NCBI GenBank assembly: GCA_904397865.1
Contig: CAJFOS010000004.1
Span: 1 to 35,199 of the forward strand
Direction: 5' to 3'
DNA from: Candidatus Allochristensenella caecavium
GTDB lineage: Bacteria; Bacillota; Clostridia; Christensenellales; QAND01
DNA: 35,199 nt
This document shows positions 1-8,729 of the stretch, in pieces. Position 1 is the first letter of the stretch. Each line of letters begins with the position of its first letter. Position numbers and translations under genes: made by a program. Below the pieces are notes generated by a model that saw only the letters and a list, made by a program, of their open reading frames with translations, ran no database searches and was not told the origin of the DNA.

Positions 1-1
1 C

Positions 2-658
2 AAAGGATTTGACCCGGGGAGCATAGACGGCAAATACGGGGACAGGAGCGCGGCGGCATGCAAGGCGTTTCAGCAGAGCCGTGGGCTTTCGGCCGACGGC
101 ATATGCGGGGAAAAAACCTGGGCGGCGCTGGAGCAAGCAAACAGCGGCGGTGCGGGCAAACCGCACAGCGCGCATTTTACGTTTGCCGAATTGAATGTGC
201 ACCCGGCTAAGTACGACAACGTTTATACGGAGATTCCGCCACAGTATTATGCCAACGCCAATGAACTGCTGCAATGGCTGGAAAAGTTGCGTGCGGAATT
301 GAACCGCAAATATGCCAAAGCCGGAGAAGAGGTAACATTGGTCATCCGCAGCGGATACCGGCCGGAGCCGTACAACAGCTTGGATGGCGGCGCGAAAAAC
401 AGCCAACACCTGTATGCCAAGGCTGCGGACATCTATGCGGTGACCAAACATGCCGACGGCAGCCAGTCCGTACGCATTCCCAACTGCTATCAGGTGGCGG
501 TCACGGCACAGCAATTGTGGCCCAAGACGGGCGGCCATGGGCTGGGCAGCAACACGAATTTTCACCTGGATACGCGCAATGTGGGCCGGCGGGTCATTTG
601 GTATTACACCTACAAATCCATGGCGGATTGGGAAAAACACCAGGGCCCGAAAGCATAG
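2..658 (+). CDS. Peptidoglycan-binding domain plus M15A-type peptidase (partial, 5' end off window)
   Basis: The open frame enters from the left edge at base 2 and ends at TAG 656-658. The first ~45 visible residues look like a PG_binding_1 repeat (GxxDGKYG, A-FQ, LSADGICGEKTWAAL). They are followed by an M15A/M15_3 peptidase domain starting around FTFAELNVHP. The zinc-site pattern is visible as SQHLYAKAADI (His and Asp ligands) and FHLDTR (HxD). Enzymes of this family cleave D-Ala-containing cross-links or stems in peptidoglycan and are common as phage endolysins or tail-associated lysins. An internal ATG at 191 would drop the binding domain, so I regard it as internal. The next gene starts 9 bp downstream with a strong ribosome site, so this is one transcription unit with the tail-fibre genes. 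The domain call is good; whether it is a lysin of a prophage or of a tailocin-like cluster cannot be decided. Confidence 0.85.
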   Translation, partial: KGFDPGSIDGKYGDRSAAACKAFQQSRGLSADGICGEKTWAALEQANSGGAGKPHSAHFTFAELNVHPAKYDNVYTEIPPQYYANANELLQWLEKLRAELNRKYAKAGEEVTLVIRSGYRPEPYNSLDGGAKNSQHLYAKAADIYAVTKHADGSQSVRIPNCYQVAVTAQQLWPKTGGHGLGSNTNFHLDTRNVGRRVIWYYTYKSMADWEKHQGPKA

Positions 659-667
659 GAGGACGCA

Positions 668-1915
668 ATGGAAACAATGGGTTTACAGACGCTGGCGTTT
701 ACGCTGGCGCTGGATAATCAGAGCGAAAAAGAGGTGCCGTTTACGCTGGTGCGCAACGACACCAACCGCTATGAGATGCGCATTGAGATGCAGGTGGACA
801 GCACGCCCGTCGTGCTGCCGCCCTGCACAGCGCGTCTGAAGTTTTTGCGCAGCGACGGCCGGCTGATTGTCGGACAAGCACAGACGGATGAAACAGGCCA
901 AGTGGTGTATCCGGTGGATATTGCGCAGTTCAACCAGGAAGGCGTGGTGCGCGCCGAAGTATCGCTTTATCCCAACGGGGCGGATGAAACGGATAAGATG
1001 CGCATGACGTCCCAGCCGTTCCGGTTTCAAGTGCGTAACGACCTGGATGATTACACGAGCGTGGATGCGGATGTATTTGTACCGCTGTTTGACGCGGTCA
1101 TGGCGCGGTGTGAGAAGGCGATTCGCACGATGAACGATTTGGTAGCGGAACTGCAAAAACAGCGGGAGGACGGTTTTTTCACCGGCTTGCAGGGGCCGCA
1201 GGGCTTGCAAGGCCCGGCCGGAGCTGGATTCACCGTGGGCGATATCAAGGAATGCGCCGACCAGACGCTCGAACCGCAGTGGCTCTGGTGCAACGGGAAT
1301 ACATATAGCCGCACGGAATTCAGCGAATTGTTTGCGGTGATAGGGGAACGTTACGGTGCGGGCAACGGACGCACGACATTTGCCGTGCCCAATATTACCG
1401 GCCGCACCTGCGCGATTCTGGCTAAGCCCCTTCCGATTGCCCAGGGGCCCCAAGGCCCGCGCGGCGAGCAGGGCCCTCAGGGGGTACAGGGCCCCAAGGG
1501 CGACCCAGGCGTGGGCACGGTGCGCGTGGGCAAGGTAGAGACGGTGGCGCCCGGCGCGCCGGCTGAAGTGGTCAACGTCGGGACGAGCCAGGATGTGGTG
1601 CTGGATTTCAAACTCCCGCGCGGGCAGACCATTGCCTATGGAACGACTGAGGGAACCGGCAATGCATTGACCCTGCAGGCATCCGGCTTTGTATTGGAAG
1701 ATATGCAGCCGGTGCTGGTCAAACTGCATACGGACGTGCTGGACGAACCGACCATCAACATCAACGGCACTGGCGCCAAGCCCATTTATAACAGCGACGG
1801 CACCAAGCTGTGCGCCGGCGCCAAAAGCGGGGCAGTGCTGCAGCTTTGCTATGAAGCCGCCGAACAGCGGTTTTATATTGTCGGCGGCGGCCACTCCTTT
1901 GCGGTGTACGCATAG
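668..1915 (+). CDS. Phage tail fibre/baseplate-type protein (BppU-like N domain, collagen repeats, tail-collar domain)
   Basis: 415 aa, start ATG after AGGAGGA at 657-663. The N-terminal ~120 residues resemble the BppU-type baseplate upper protein domain, in which a beta-rich head turns parameters into fibre attachment (NDTNRYEMRI, TARLKFLRSDG). After a short helix (residues ~130-165) comes a first Gly-X-Y stretch (GLQGPQGLQG), then a phage tail-collar-like segment with WLWCNGNTYSRTEFSELF and RYGAGNGRTTFAVPNITGR. A second Gly-X-Y stretch (~residues 258-278) follows, then a C-terminal domain with the VLDFKLPRG motif common in collagen-like surface and phage proteins. It is likely an adsorption or surface fibre. 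Location between a hydrolase and another tail-like protein supports a phage tail cluster; the host-binding role is inference. Confidence 0.8.
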   Translation: METMGLQTLAFTLALDNQSEKEVPFTLVRNDTNRYEMRIEMQVDSTPVVLPPCTARLKFLRSDGRLIVGQAQTDETGQVVYPVDIAQFNQEGVVRAEVSLYPNGADETDKMRMTSQPFRFQVRNDLDDYTSVDADVFVPLFDAVMARCEKAIRTMNDLVAELQKQREDGFFTGLQGPQGLQGPAGAGFTVGDIKECADQTLEPQWLWCNGNTYSRTEFSELFAVIGERYGAGNGRTTFAVPNITGRTCAILAKPLPIAQGPQGPRGEQGPQGVQGPKGDPGVGTVRVGKVETVAPGAPAEVVNVGTSQDVVLDFKLPRGQTIAYGTTEGTGNALTLQASGFVLEDMQPVLVKLHTDVLDEPTININGTGAKPIYNSDGTKLCAGAKSGAVLQLCYEAAEQRFYIVGGGHSFAVYA

Positions 1916-1929
1916 AGGAGGGCCGGGCG

Positions 1930-3000
1930 ATGGGACAAAAGACGTTTACCGCTGCCAATTATCAGACGACGTATGCGCCGCAGGCAGGATATATGGCAGC
2001 TGGCAAATCCAGCGGCGGAAAGATGCACACCGCCACGATGACTTTTGCACCGCTGTCCGTGCCGGGCAGTATCCAGAGCGTGACGCTGGTGCTTCCCTGG
2101 AACAATGCGGCCGCTGGAGTGGGATTTACCAAATCCGTGACGCACCGCGTCACGGTAGGCGGCCGTGATTATACATACACCATTGGTGGTGCTTCCGGCA
2201 CGGTGCGTGTGACGATTGGCGGATACAGCACAACGGCAAACTGGACGTGTACGCTGCAGGGGTTGGCGAATAACGCCAACGCCACGGTCAAAGGATATCA
2301 GAAAAACATTCGTGCAGAGGTGCAGTACGCCGTGGCCAAACCCTCGGCGCCGGAAATGGCTTTTGGCAACGGCGGCACGGTTTACCAGCAGCGCCCGCGG
2401 ATTGCGTTGCGCTGTCAGACGGCGGAATCGCTGCAAAGCGCACAGGTGCAATGGAAGACGGGGCAAAAGACATTTTCCGCACAGACCAACGGGACGAACG
2501 CGCTCTGGTGGAGCCGCACCAGTCCGCTGACGCAGGGGCAAACGTTTCTCATCCGGCCGGGACAGGACGTAGGGACGGGCAGCTGTACGCTCAGCGGGAC
2601 GGTCCGCAATGCTGAACAGCAGAGCAACGCGCGCACACAGGTCTGTACAGTGGCGCAGCCGCAGTTTACCGATGCGGCGCTGCAGGTGGGGAAAACACCG
2701 GTCAAAGCGGTGCATATTACGGAGCTGCGGGCGATGCTCCATGCCCTGCAAACGTATTTCGGCGTGCCGCAGACGGCGTGGGCCGAGGGCGTGCAGGCGG
2801 GGAAACCCATCCAGGCGGCACATGTCCAGCAGCTGCGTACGGCGGTGGAAACGCTGGCCAAGCGGGTCAATGAATACGACCCATACAACGCGAAAAATGA
2901 CGTATCGGCCATGCCGTGGGGGCAACAGGGCGTGCAGAGCAAACAGCGGATTGCGGCCGAGCATATCGCGCAGATTCGTACGATGATTCAGTCCCTTTAA
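1930..3000 (+). CDS. Phage tail-like protein with C-terminal HITELR-type repeats
   Basis: 356 aa, ATG after GGAGGG at 1917-1922 and 14 bp from the previous stop. I do not recognise the N-terminal ~230 residues, which look beta-rich with many Thr/Gly and no signal peptide. The C-terminal third has three copies of a short helical repeat: PVKAVHITELRAMLHAL, PIQAAHVQQLRTAVETL, and a shortened RIAAEHIAQIRTMIQSL that ends the protein. Such repeats (xAxHxxxLRxxVxxL) occur in phage and surface-fibre proteins. It is the last gene of the fibre cluster and is followed by a terminator-like hairpin. A tail-tip or fibre accessory role is inferred from position and repeats; no enzyme motif is seen. Confidence 0.65.
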   Translation: MGQKTFTAANYQTTYAPQAGYMAAGKSSGGKMHTATMTFAPLSVPGSIQSVTLVLPWNNAAAGVGFTKSVTHRVTVGGRDYTYTIGGASGTVRVTIGGYSTTANWTCTLQGLANNANATVKGYQKNIRAEVQYAVAKPSAPEMAFGNGGTVYQQRPRIALRCQTAESLQSAQVQWKTGQKTFSAQTNGTNALWWSRTSPLTQGQTFLIRPGQDVGTGSCTLSGTVRNAEQQSNARTQVCTVAQPQFTDAALQVGKTPVKAVHITELRAMLHALQTYFGVPQTAWAEGVQAGKPIQAAHVQQLRTAVETLAKRVNEYDPYNAKNDVSAMPWGQQGVQSKQRIAAEHIAQIRTMIQSL

Positions 3001-3010
3001 CCCTTGCCAG

Positions 3011-3084
3011 AAAAGCGGCCTCCCAAGGCGTTGGGCAACGCGCGGATACGCGTTGTTTGACGGCCTGGCGGACGCCGCTTTTTT
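3011..3084 (+). terminator. Terminator-like hairpin after tail cluster
   Basis: Outer arms AAAAGCGGC (3011-3019) and GCCGCTTTT (3074-3082) end in a T run, with an inner hairpin AACGCG/CGCGTT (3037-3042 and 3049-3054). The long loop makes it unusual, but it sits just after the stop at 3000 and before a new promoter. Confidence 0.55.
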
Positions 3085-3094
3085 GCGTGGGCGG

Positions 3095-3124
3095 TTGTGA
3101 AAAAAAGACGGGCAATGCTATAAT
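3095..3124 (+). promoter_or_regulatory. Sigma-A type promoter for esterase gene
   Basis: TTGTGA at 3095-3100, an 18-bp spacer, then TATAAT at 3119-3124. It lies 40 bp before the esterase start. Confidence 0.65.
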
Positions 3125-3163
3125 GCAAATAAAGAAAGCAGGCATTTTGAAGGAGGGGACAGG

Positions 3164-4006
3164 ATGAAAAAAACGTTGCAGTTGCAGGATGGCGAACGGC
3201 TGGTATACCTGCCGCGGGTAACCTATGCGCAGTTGATTGACCCATCGGGAAAAAACACGCGCATTTTGGAACTGGGGATGATAAAGCCCCGTTACAACAC
3301 CGGCCCGCGGCCGCTGCTGATATGGCTGGCCGGTGGCGGCTGGGAAAAGCAGGACCGGCATATGTGGATTCCCATGTTGACGTATTATGCGGAACGCGGA
3401 TTTGTAGTGGCGAGCGTGGAGTACCGGCTTTCCCATGAAGCGACGTTCCCCGCGCCGCTGGAGGATGTCAAGACAGCGATTCGGTTTTTGCGCACGCACG
3501 CGGAAGTTTTCGGCATCGACCCCAAGAAAATTGCCATCATGGGGGAATCGGCCGGCGCCCATCTGGCGGCGATGGCGGCGACGACCCACGCGCACCATGT
3601 GTTTGAAAAGGGCGCATGGGCCGACCAGGACGACAGCGTGCAGGCGGTGGTGGACTGGTATGGGCCGAACGACCTGGCGCTGCAGAACCCCAACGCGCAC
3701 AATGCGGGCACGCCGGAAGCCAAATTCCTGGGCGCTGCTGCGGCGGATTGCCCGGAGCGGGTGCGCGAAGCCAACCCCATTACCTACATCACCGAACAGA
3801 CGCCGCCGTTTCTGATTCTCCACGGCGATGCGGACGATACGGTGAATCTTGCACAGAGCGAACTGCTGTATGATGCCTTGCAAAGGGCGGGCGTGCCGGT
3901 GGATTTCTACACGCTGGCGGGTACGGGCCATACGGGGCTGAAGTTCATGAATCCGCAGGTATATGCGATAATCCTGGCATTTTTGCAAAAACATTTGGGC
4001 ATCTGA
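3164..4006 (+). CDS. Alpha/beta-hydrolase, esterase/lipase-like (BD-FAE / hydrolase-3 type)
   Basis: 280 aa, ATG preceded by AAGGAGGGG. The oxyanion-hole segment AGGGW lies at residues 56-60 (in place of the classic HGGG), the nucleophile elbow GESAG at 127-131 (Ser129), the acid in HGDADDTV near residue 224, and the histidine in GTGHTG at about residue 256. These make a complete catalytic triad for a cytoplasmic carboxylesterase or acylaminoacyl-type hydrolase; no signal peptide is seen. Family members hydrolyse acetylated or feruloylated sugars or small esters, but the substrate cannot be told here. The gene is monocistronic, with its own promoter at 3095 and a strong hairpin terminator at 4015-4049 shared with the convergent gene. 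Confidence 0.85.
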   Translation: MKKTLQLQDGERLVYLPRVTYAQLIDPSGKNTRILELGMIKPRYNTGPRPLLIWLAGGGWEKQDRHMWIPMLTYYAERGFVVASVEYRLSHEATFPAPLEDVKTAIRFLRTHAEVFGIDPKKIAIMGESAGAHLAAMAATTHAHHVFEKGAWADQDDSVQAVVDWYGPNDLALQNPNAHNAGTPEAKFLGAAAADCPERVREANPITYITEQTPPFLILHGDADDTVNLAQSELLYDALQRAGVPVDFYTLAGTGHTGLKFMNPQVYAIILAFLQKHLGI

Positions 4007-4014
4007 AAAGGACG

Positions 4015-4049
4015 GATGAAAAAAGGATGGAAGAATCCATCCTTTTTTT
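4015..4049. terminator. Bidirectional intrinsic terminator
   Basis: Stem GGATGGA/TCCATCC (4025-4031, 4036-4042) with an AGAA loop, flanked by an A run on the left and T7 on the right. It serves both the esterase (+) and the convergent CGGC gene (-). Confidence 0.9.
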
Positions 4050-4060
4050 GTGGGTACAGG

Positions 4061-4393
4061 TCAATGGGTATAGTCGAAGATACGAACGGCCGGCCCCAAG
4101 TCTGCGGCGATGCAGTCGCGCATTTGCTGGGCAAACGGGCAAGGGTATCCGATGGGCGTGCCCTTCTGGATACAGGAGGCGAAGGCAAGTGTATCCGCAC
4201 CACGCCGAACGAGTTCACGGGCACGGAAAACGGCCTTTTTCCCCGGACAGCCGCCACAGCTGACGAACCCGACGCATTCGATGGATTCCGACACGTCTGC
4301 AAAGCGGCCCGTTCGGTTGCGCATCGCTTGGAAATCTGCAGTTCCCGGGCAGGCATCCTCGGTTTGCATACAGCGGATGATGCCCACTTTCAT
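4061..4393 (-). CDS. CGGC domain-containing protein (putative metal-binding)
   Basis: 110 aa. I start at the ATG ending at 4393 (MKVGIIRC) because AGGAGGT at 4401-4407 is 7 bp upstream; the longer GTG start overlaps that ribosome site. Conserved cysteines are RCMQTEDACPG near the N terminus, the family-defining SCGGCPGKK in the middle, and ASCIQKG plus YPCPF near the end. The CGGC family (PF08821 type) is small, cytoplasmic, presumed to bind metal, and has no established reaction. The TraB/GumN gene lies 44 bp upstream on the same strand, so the two are probably cotranscribed and end at the terminator at 4015-4049. Confidence 0.85.
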   Translation of the reverse strand: MKVGIIRCMQTEDACPGTADFQAMRNRTGRFADVSESIECVGFVSCGGCPGKKAVFRARELVRRGADTLAFASCIQKGTPIGYPCPFAQQMRDCIAADLGPAVRIFDYTH

Positions 4394-4437
4394 GAAAAAC
4401 ACCTCCTGTCAGACAAGATGCAAAGGAACATAGAGCG

Positions 4438-5382
4438 TTACCGCTGCACGACGGTATAACCTTTTTGCATCAGACGGGCGACGATACCGTCTGTGCCGAG
4501 CATGTGCGCCACGCCGACGACATAAAAGCAGGTCTGCCCGCTTTGCAGATATTCTTCAGCCTTTTCCGCCATGGAGGCGTTGCGCTGATGAAGAAGCTGG
4601 TCGTTAAAACGCAGCAGGATGTCGCGCGTGTCCGGGTCCAGCTGTTCGCTGACGGCCTCGTCCTGCGTTAACGCTAACGCATTGCCGACCTTCCAGGCAT
4701 TGTACATGCGCTGGGTGGCGATGGGGAGCATGGGCGCATACTGTACGGCGTTGTTCAGCAAATACACGCCAATTTGTTCATCCAGCCCGGATAAATAGGC
4801 GTAATGTTCGTCAATGGGTTCGATTTCCAAAATCGGTTTGCCTTCCGCATGGGCGCGAGTCAAAAAATGCAGGTCGATGCCTTTGTCGGCGGTAAGGGTC
4901 GTGGTGGCCGGGTCGCCCTCGGAGACCAGCATATACCAAAATACAGGGTTATACGCGTCCAGCTGCGGTGCGTACAGCCCGCGCTGCTGCAAAAGGGCGC
5001 GCGCCTGCTGATATAATTCGGCAGGCAGATGGTCAGCGATGGAGGTGCCGTCGGTATAGAGAAACCCGCGGAGCAGTTCGCTCATCAACGCTGCGTTCTG
5101 TGAGGCGGCCAGCACATCGGCTTCAACGGCCAGCGTAGCGGACTGTTCATAAGCCTGATAGACCATATCCGGCAGCGGATAAGCGGAATCATCTGCAACA
5201 TGGATGGACCCGAACAGATAGAGCGTATGCCCGTCTGCATCGCTAACTTCCCAGAACAGCGGATGGCCCAGGGATGAATCAAACGAGGCCTCCGGCCCGC
5301 GAGCCGGGGACGAACAGGCGCACAGCACAAACGCAGCGGCCCATAGACATACCAATGTGCGCAGCAAACGACGCGGACGCAT
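4438..5382 (-). CDS. TraB/GumN family lipoprotein
   Basis: 314 aa from the ATG at 5382, chosen because AAGGGGGAG lies just upstream and the product then begins with MRPRRLL followed by a hydrophobic stretch and lipobox LCAC. Upstream in-frame residues are not signal-like. The mature part carries the TraB/GumN signatures: LFGSIHVADD near the N terminus (GxxH) and VVGVAHMLGTDGIV near the C terminus (second GxxH), with the PILEIEP segment between. Eukaryotic relatives (TIKI) are metalloproteases; bacterial members are little studied, so activity is inference. It would be anchored on the outer face of the membrane. A possible -10 (TATACT, minus strand) lies at 5422-5427. Confidence 0.85.
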   Translation of the reverse strand: MRPRRLLRTLVCLWAAAFVLCACSSPARGPEASFDSSLGHPLFWEVSDADGHTLYLFGSIHVADDSAYPLPDMVYQAYEQSATLAVEADVLAASQNAALMSELLRGFLYTDGTSIADHLPAELYQQARALLQQRGLYAPQLDAYNPVFWYMLVSEGDPATTTLTADKGIDLHFLTRAHAEGKPILEIEPIDEHYAYLSGLDEQIGVYLLNNAVQYAPMLPIATQRMYNAWKVGNALALTQDEAVSEQLDPDTRDILLRFNDQLLHQRNASMAEKAEEYLQSGQTCFYVVGVAHMLGTDGIVARLMQKGYTVVQR

Positions 5383-5777
5383 GGAACTCCCCCTTTTGCA
5401 AAAAAACCGATTGTTACGTTTAGTATAGCGAAAAAAAGGCGAAGGGGGAAGCGCCGGGCAGCGGCGGAATGTGCGCAATGGTTTGAATTATCCATTTATG
5501 AATGAATCGGGAATGCGGCCGGCAGCGCACCCGGGCATCCCTCACAGAAAACGCGCGCACGGCCGTGCGCGCGGACGAATGCCTTTGCGGCCATCGGGGG
5601 CCGGCGCTGGCGCAAAGCGCAAAAAGGAGAGCGGAAAACGATGCAAAGGCCGCGCCTGCGGACATGCGTAGTTTGCTGTATCCGTATGGCGGGAGGCGGG
5701 CAATGGCGCATTCTACGCGAAGACAACGATTTCTGTGCGAGCAGAATATGGTATATTCATTGCAGAGGTGAGTAGCA
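5383..5777. other. Intergenic region with divergent promoters and a long GC palindrome
   Basis: No convincing ORF. It holds a candidate leftward -10 (5422-5427), a perfect 22-bp GC palindrome (5552-5573), and a candidate rightward -10 TATATT (5752-5757) with a weak -35 for the small regulator gene. Confidence 0.5.
5552..5573. repeat. Perfect 22-bp GC palindrome
   Basis: The arms CGCGCGCACGG and CCGTGCGCGCG are exact reverse complements with no loop. There is no T run, so it is not a typical terminator. Confidence 0.8.
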
Positions 5778-5930
5778 ATGAAAGCATGCAAACAAAAGGT
5801 GAGCGTGACATTGGACGCGGCCCTGCTGCAAAGGGCGAGGGAACTGGCCAAAGCGGACGACCGTTCGCTCTCGCAGTATATCAACATGGTTTTATACAAG
5901 CATATCACCCAGACGGACATGGCGCGCTGA
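5778..5930 (+). CDS. Small ribbon-helix-helix (Arc/CopG-type) protein
   Basis: 50 aa. ATG 5778 is preceded by GAGGTGAG at 5765-5772, and the stop TGA ends at 5930. The protein begins with basic residues, then a beta-strand-like KVSVTLD, then two helices: AALLQRARELAKADD and SLSQYINMVLYKHI. This is the pattern of the CopG/Arc family, whose dimers bind DNA through the N-terminal strand. There is no toxin gene next to it, so an antitoxin role is not supported. A hairpin terminator follows 20 bp downstream, so the gene is monocistronic. Possible targets include its own promoter or the ATPase downstream, but nothing in the sequence proves this. Confidence 0.75.
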   Translation: MKACKQKVSVTLDAALLQRARELAKADDRSLSQYINMVLYKHITQTDMAR

Positions 5931-5949
5931 ACGCGCCTGTTCCCATCCA

Positions 5950-5973
5950 GCCGCCCGCACAGGCGGCTTTTTT
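5950..5973 (+). terminator. Intrinsic terminator
   Basis: GCCGCC (5950-5955) pairs with GGCGGC (5962-5967), followed by T6. Confidence 0.9.
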
Positions 5974-6068
5974 CATCCCCCCGTCGCAAGAAAGACGAAT
6001 AAATGATAAACCATTTATCCGCTGCATAGGATGTAACACATTCCAACGAGCAAAGAGGAGAAATATGC

Positions 6069-8729
6069 ATGCAGGCAACGGATTTTCGGGGGAAAACGGA
6101 ACAAAAACGCGGCCTGAGCGAGGAGCAGGTGGAACGGTCAAGGCGCCAATATGGGGCGAATGTGCTTACACGGCGGCCGCGCAACGGTTTTTTCAAACAA
6201 TTTCTGGCCAGTTTTGGCGACCCTATCATCAAAATTCTGCTGGCGGCGCTGGCCATCAACGTGCTGTTTTTGTTTCAGCATGCGGACTGGTACGAATCGG
6301 CAGGGATTGCCATTGCAGTATTTTTGGCGACGTTTGTCTCCACATTGAGCGAATATGGCAGCGAAGCTGCCTTTGAAAAACTGCAGGCCGAGGCCGAACA
6401 GGCGACATGCCGCCTCCGACGCGGTGCGGATGTATGGGAGAAGCCGGTGAGCGAAGTGGTGGTGGGCGATATCGTGCTTTTACAGGCCGGTGAACGTGTG
6501 CCGGCGGACGGCATATTGCTTGCAGGTGAGGTGCGTGTGGACCAGTCCGCGCTCAACGGAGAAAGCCGCGAGGTGCGCAAACGGCCGGGCCGTCCCTTAC
6601 GGGATTGGGATTTGGGGTGTACGGCACAATTGTTCCAGGGCAGCGTGATTGCGGCGGGCGAAGGGGTGATGCAGGTCGGCCGGGTGGGCGACGCCACGTT
6701 TTACGGTTCGATGGCGCAGCAGATGCAGGAATCCACCCGCCAGAGCCCGCTAAAGCTGCGGCTGAGCCGCCTGGCGGGTACGATTAGCAAAATCGGCTAT
6801 GGTGCGGCGGGGTTGGTGGCATTTGCCGACCTGTTTAACGCGCTGGTGATGGACAACGGTTACAAGTGGGCGCTGATTGCCGCGGAATTACAAAACGTGC
6901 CCGCGCTGGTGGGGCATGTGTTTCACGCGGTTACGCTGGCGATTACGGTCATCGTGGTGGCAGTGCCGGAAGGGCTGCCGATGATGATTACGGTGGTGCT
7001 CTCCTCCAATATGAAGCGCATGCTCAAAGACCATGTGCTGGTACGAAAGCTGGTGGGGATTGAAACATCGGGCAGCCTGAACATCCTCTTTACCGATAAG
7101 ACCGGCACGCTGACCAGCGGCCGGCTGCAGGTGCGGCGCCTTGTAAGCGGCGATGGAAAAGCCTATGAGATGGCGGCGCTGCAACAAAAGAAAAAGCTTT
7201 ATGCGCTATATGCGCTTTCTGCCGTATATAACACGCAGAGCTTGGCGGCGCAGGGCCGCGCCATAGGGGGCAACGCCACCGAACGGGCGTTGTTGGACAG
7301 CGTGCTGCCGCTGACGGACGAACAGGATGGCTATGCGGTGCGGCACATGTTGGCCTTTGACAGCGCGCGCAAATTTTCCGCGGTGCATATCCATCGTCAA
7401 CAGCCGGTTTATCTGGTCAAGGGCGCGCCGGAAAAACTGCTGCCGGCATGCAAAGCGTATGTGGATGCAAACGGGGAAAGCCGACCGCTGACTGAACAGG
7501 CCGTGCTGCGCCGGCAATGGAAGGCCATGACCGACCAGCGCGAACGCGTGCTGGCGCTTGCAATGGCGGAACAGGCGGTGTATGACGAACGGGGCATACA
7601 TGATTTGACGCTCATCGGTCTGGTGGGCATCCGTGATGAACTGCGCCCGCAGAGCCGCGCGGCGGTGGCGGAGGTACAAAAGGCGGGCATCCAGGTGGTC
7701 ATGATTACCGGTGATAACCGAGAGACCGCAGTGGCCATCGCACGGGAGGCGGGCCTGGTGCGGGCGCGTGACCGGGATTTTGTGCTGACCAGCGATGAAA
7801 TCAACCGCATGGACGATGCGGCGCTCAAACGCGCCTTGCCGCGGCTGCGTGTGGTGGCGCGCGCTTTGCCGACGGATAAGAGCCGGCTGGTGCGCCTGGC
7901 GCAGGAATGCGGATGGGTGGTGGGCATGACGGGTGACGGCATTAACGACGCGCCGGCGCTGAAAAAGGCGGACGTCGGGTTTGCCATGGGCAGCGGGACG
8001 GAGGTGGCGAAGGAGGCGGGGGATATTGTCATTCTGGATGATAATTTCGCCTCCATCGGCAAGGCAGTGCTGTATGGGCGGACGATTTTTCACAGCATCC
8101 GCAAATTCATCGTCTTTCAGCTGACGATGAACCTATGCGCGGTCGGGGTCTCCATCCTCGGCCCGTTTATCGGTATTGATACGCCGGTAACGGTGATTCA
8201 GATGCTGTGGGTGAACATCATCATGGACGCGTTGGCCGGGCTGGCGTTTGCAGGGGAAGCGCCGCTGGCCGCTTACATGAAAGAAGCGCCCAAAGCGCTG
8301 GATGAGCCCATCCTGAACCGGGCAATGGCAGGGCAGATTGCCTGGATGGGTCTGTTCACCATTGGCCTGTGTCTGTATTTTCTCAAATCCTCCGCCATGC
8401 ACCGGGTGTTCCATTACCAGGCGGACGACCCGACGTATTTTATGACCGCGTTTTTTGCGCTGTTCATCTTCTGTGGGATATGCAACAGCTTTAACGCGCG
8501 CACCCCGCGCATCAATCTGTTTTCCCACCTGGCAGGCAACCCGTCGTTTGTGGGGGTGATGGTGCTGGTGACTCTGGTGCAGCTGGTCATCATCTATTAC
8601 GGCGGCAGTTTGTTTCGCACCGTGGGACTGGGATGGGGCAATTTGGCGTCGATTGCGGCGCTGGCGATGTGGGTCATTCCGGCGGACATCCTGCGCAAGA
8701 TAGGATGCAAATGGTGGAGAATGCGTTAA
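6069..8729 (+). CDS. Calcium-transporting P-type ATPase, PMCA-type
   Basis: 886 aa. ATG 6069 is chosen over the out-of-frame ATG at 6065; AAAGAGGAG ends 8 bp upstream. All P-type ATPase landmarks are present: N-terminal cation-ATPase domain, A-domain region with LNGES (residues ~159-163), PEGLP in M4 (Glu301), phosphorylation site DKTGTLT (Asp343), TGDNRETA in the P domain, and GDGINDAPAL. In M6, LWVNIIMDALAGL supplies the Asn and Asp of the single calcium site, as in type IIB pumps. About ten membrane helices are expected. It would export Ca2+ at the cytoplasmic membrane. There is no calmodulin-type C-terminal tail, as usual in bacteria. It is a single gene with no partner. Confidence 0.92.
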   Translation: MQATDFRGKTEQKRGLSEEQVERSRRQYGANVLTRRPRNGFFKQFLASFGDPIIKILLAALAINVLFLFQHADWYESAGIAIAVFLATFVSTLSEYGSEAAFEKLQAEAEQATCRLRRGADVWEKPVSEVVVGDIVLLQAGERVPADGILLAGEVRVDQSALNGESREVRKRPGRPLRDWDLGCTAQLFQGSVIAAGEGVMQVGRVGDATFYGSMAQQMQESTRQSPLKLRLSRLAGTISKIGYGAAGLVAFADLFNALVMDNGYKWALIAAELQNVPALVGHVFHAVTLAITVIVVAVPEGLPMMITVVLSSNMKRMLKDHVLVRKLVGIETSGSLNILFTDKTGTLTSGRLQVRRLVSGDGKAYEMAALQQKKKLYALYALSAVYNTQSLAAQGRAIGGNATERALLDSVLPLTDEQDGYAVRHMLAFDSARKFSAVHIHRQQPVYLVKGAPEKLLPACKAYVDANGESRPLTEQAVLRRQWKAMTDQRERVLALAMAEQAVYDERGIHDLTLIGLVGIRDELRPQSRAAVAEVQKAGIQVVMITGDNRETAVAIAREAGLVRARDRDFVLTSDEINRMDDAALKRALPRLRVVARALPTDKSRLVRLAQECGWVVGMTGDGINDAPALKKADVGFAMGSGTEVAKEAGDIVILDDNFASIGKAVLYGRTIFHSIRKFIVFQLTMNLCAVGVSILGPFIGIDTPVTVIQMLWVNIIMDALAGLAFAGEAPLAAYMKEAPKALDEPILNRAMAGQIAWMGLFTIGLCLYFLKSSAMHRVFHYQADDPTYFMTAFFALFIFCGICNSFNARTPRINLFSHLAGNPSFVGVMVLVTLVQLVIIYYGGSLFRTVGLGWGNLASIAALAMWVIPADILRKIGCKWWRMR

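Noticed and set aside
683-1894. 403-aa open frame on the minus strand
   Set aside because: It is the antisense of the tail-fibre gene, lacks a ribosome site and has no domain-like sequence. GC-rich codon use produces many such shadows.
1-3000. Left-edge tail genes as part of the integrated element
   Set aside because: They lie outside the att repeats, are separated by 8 kb of chromosomal genes and have the GC-rich codon use of the chromosome.
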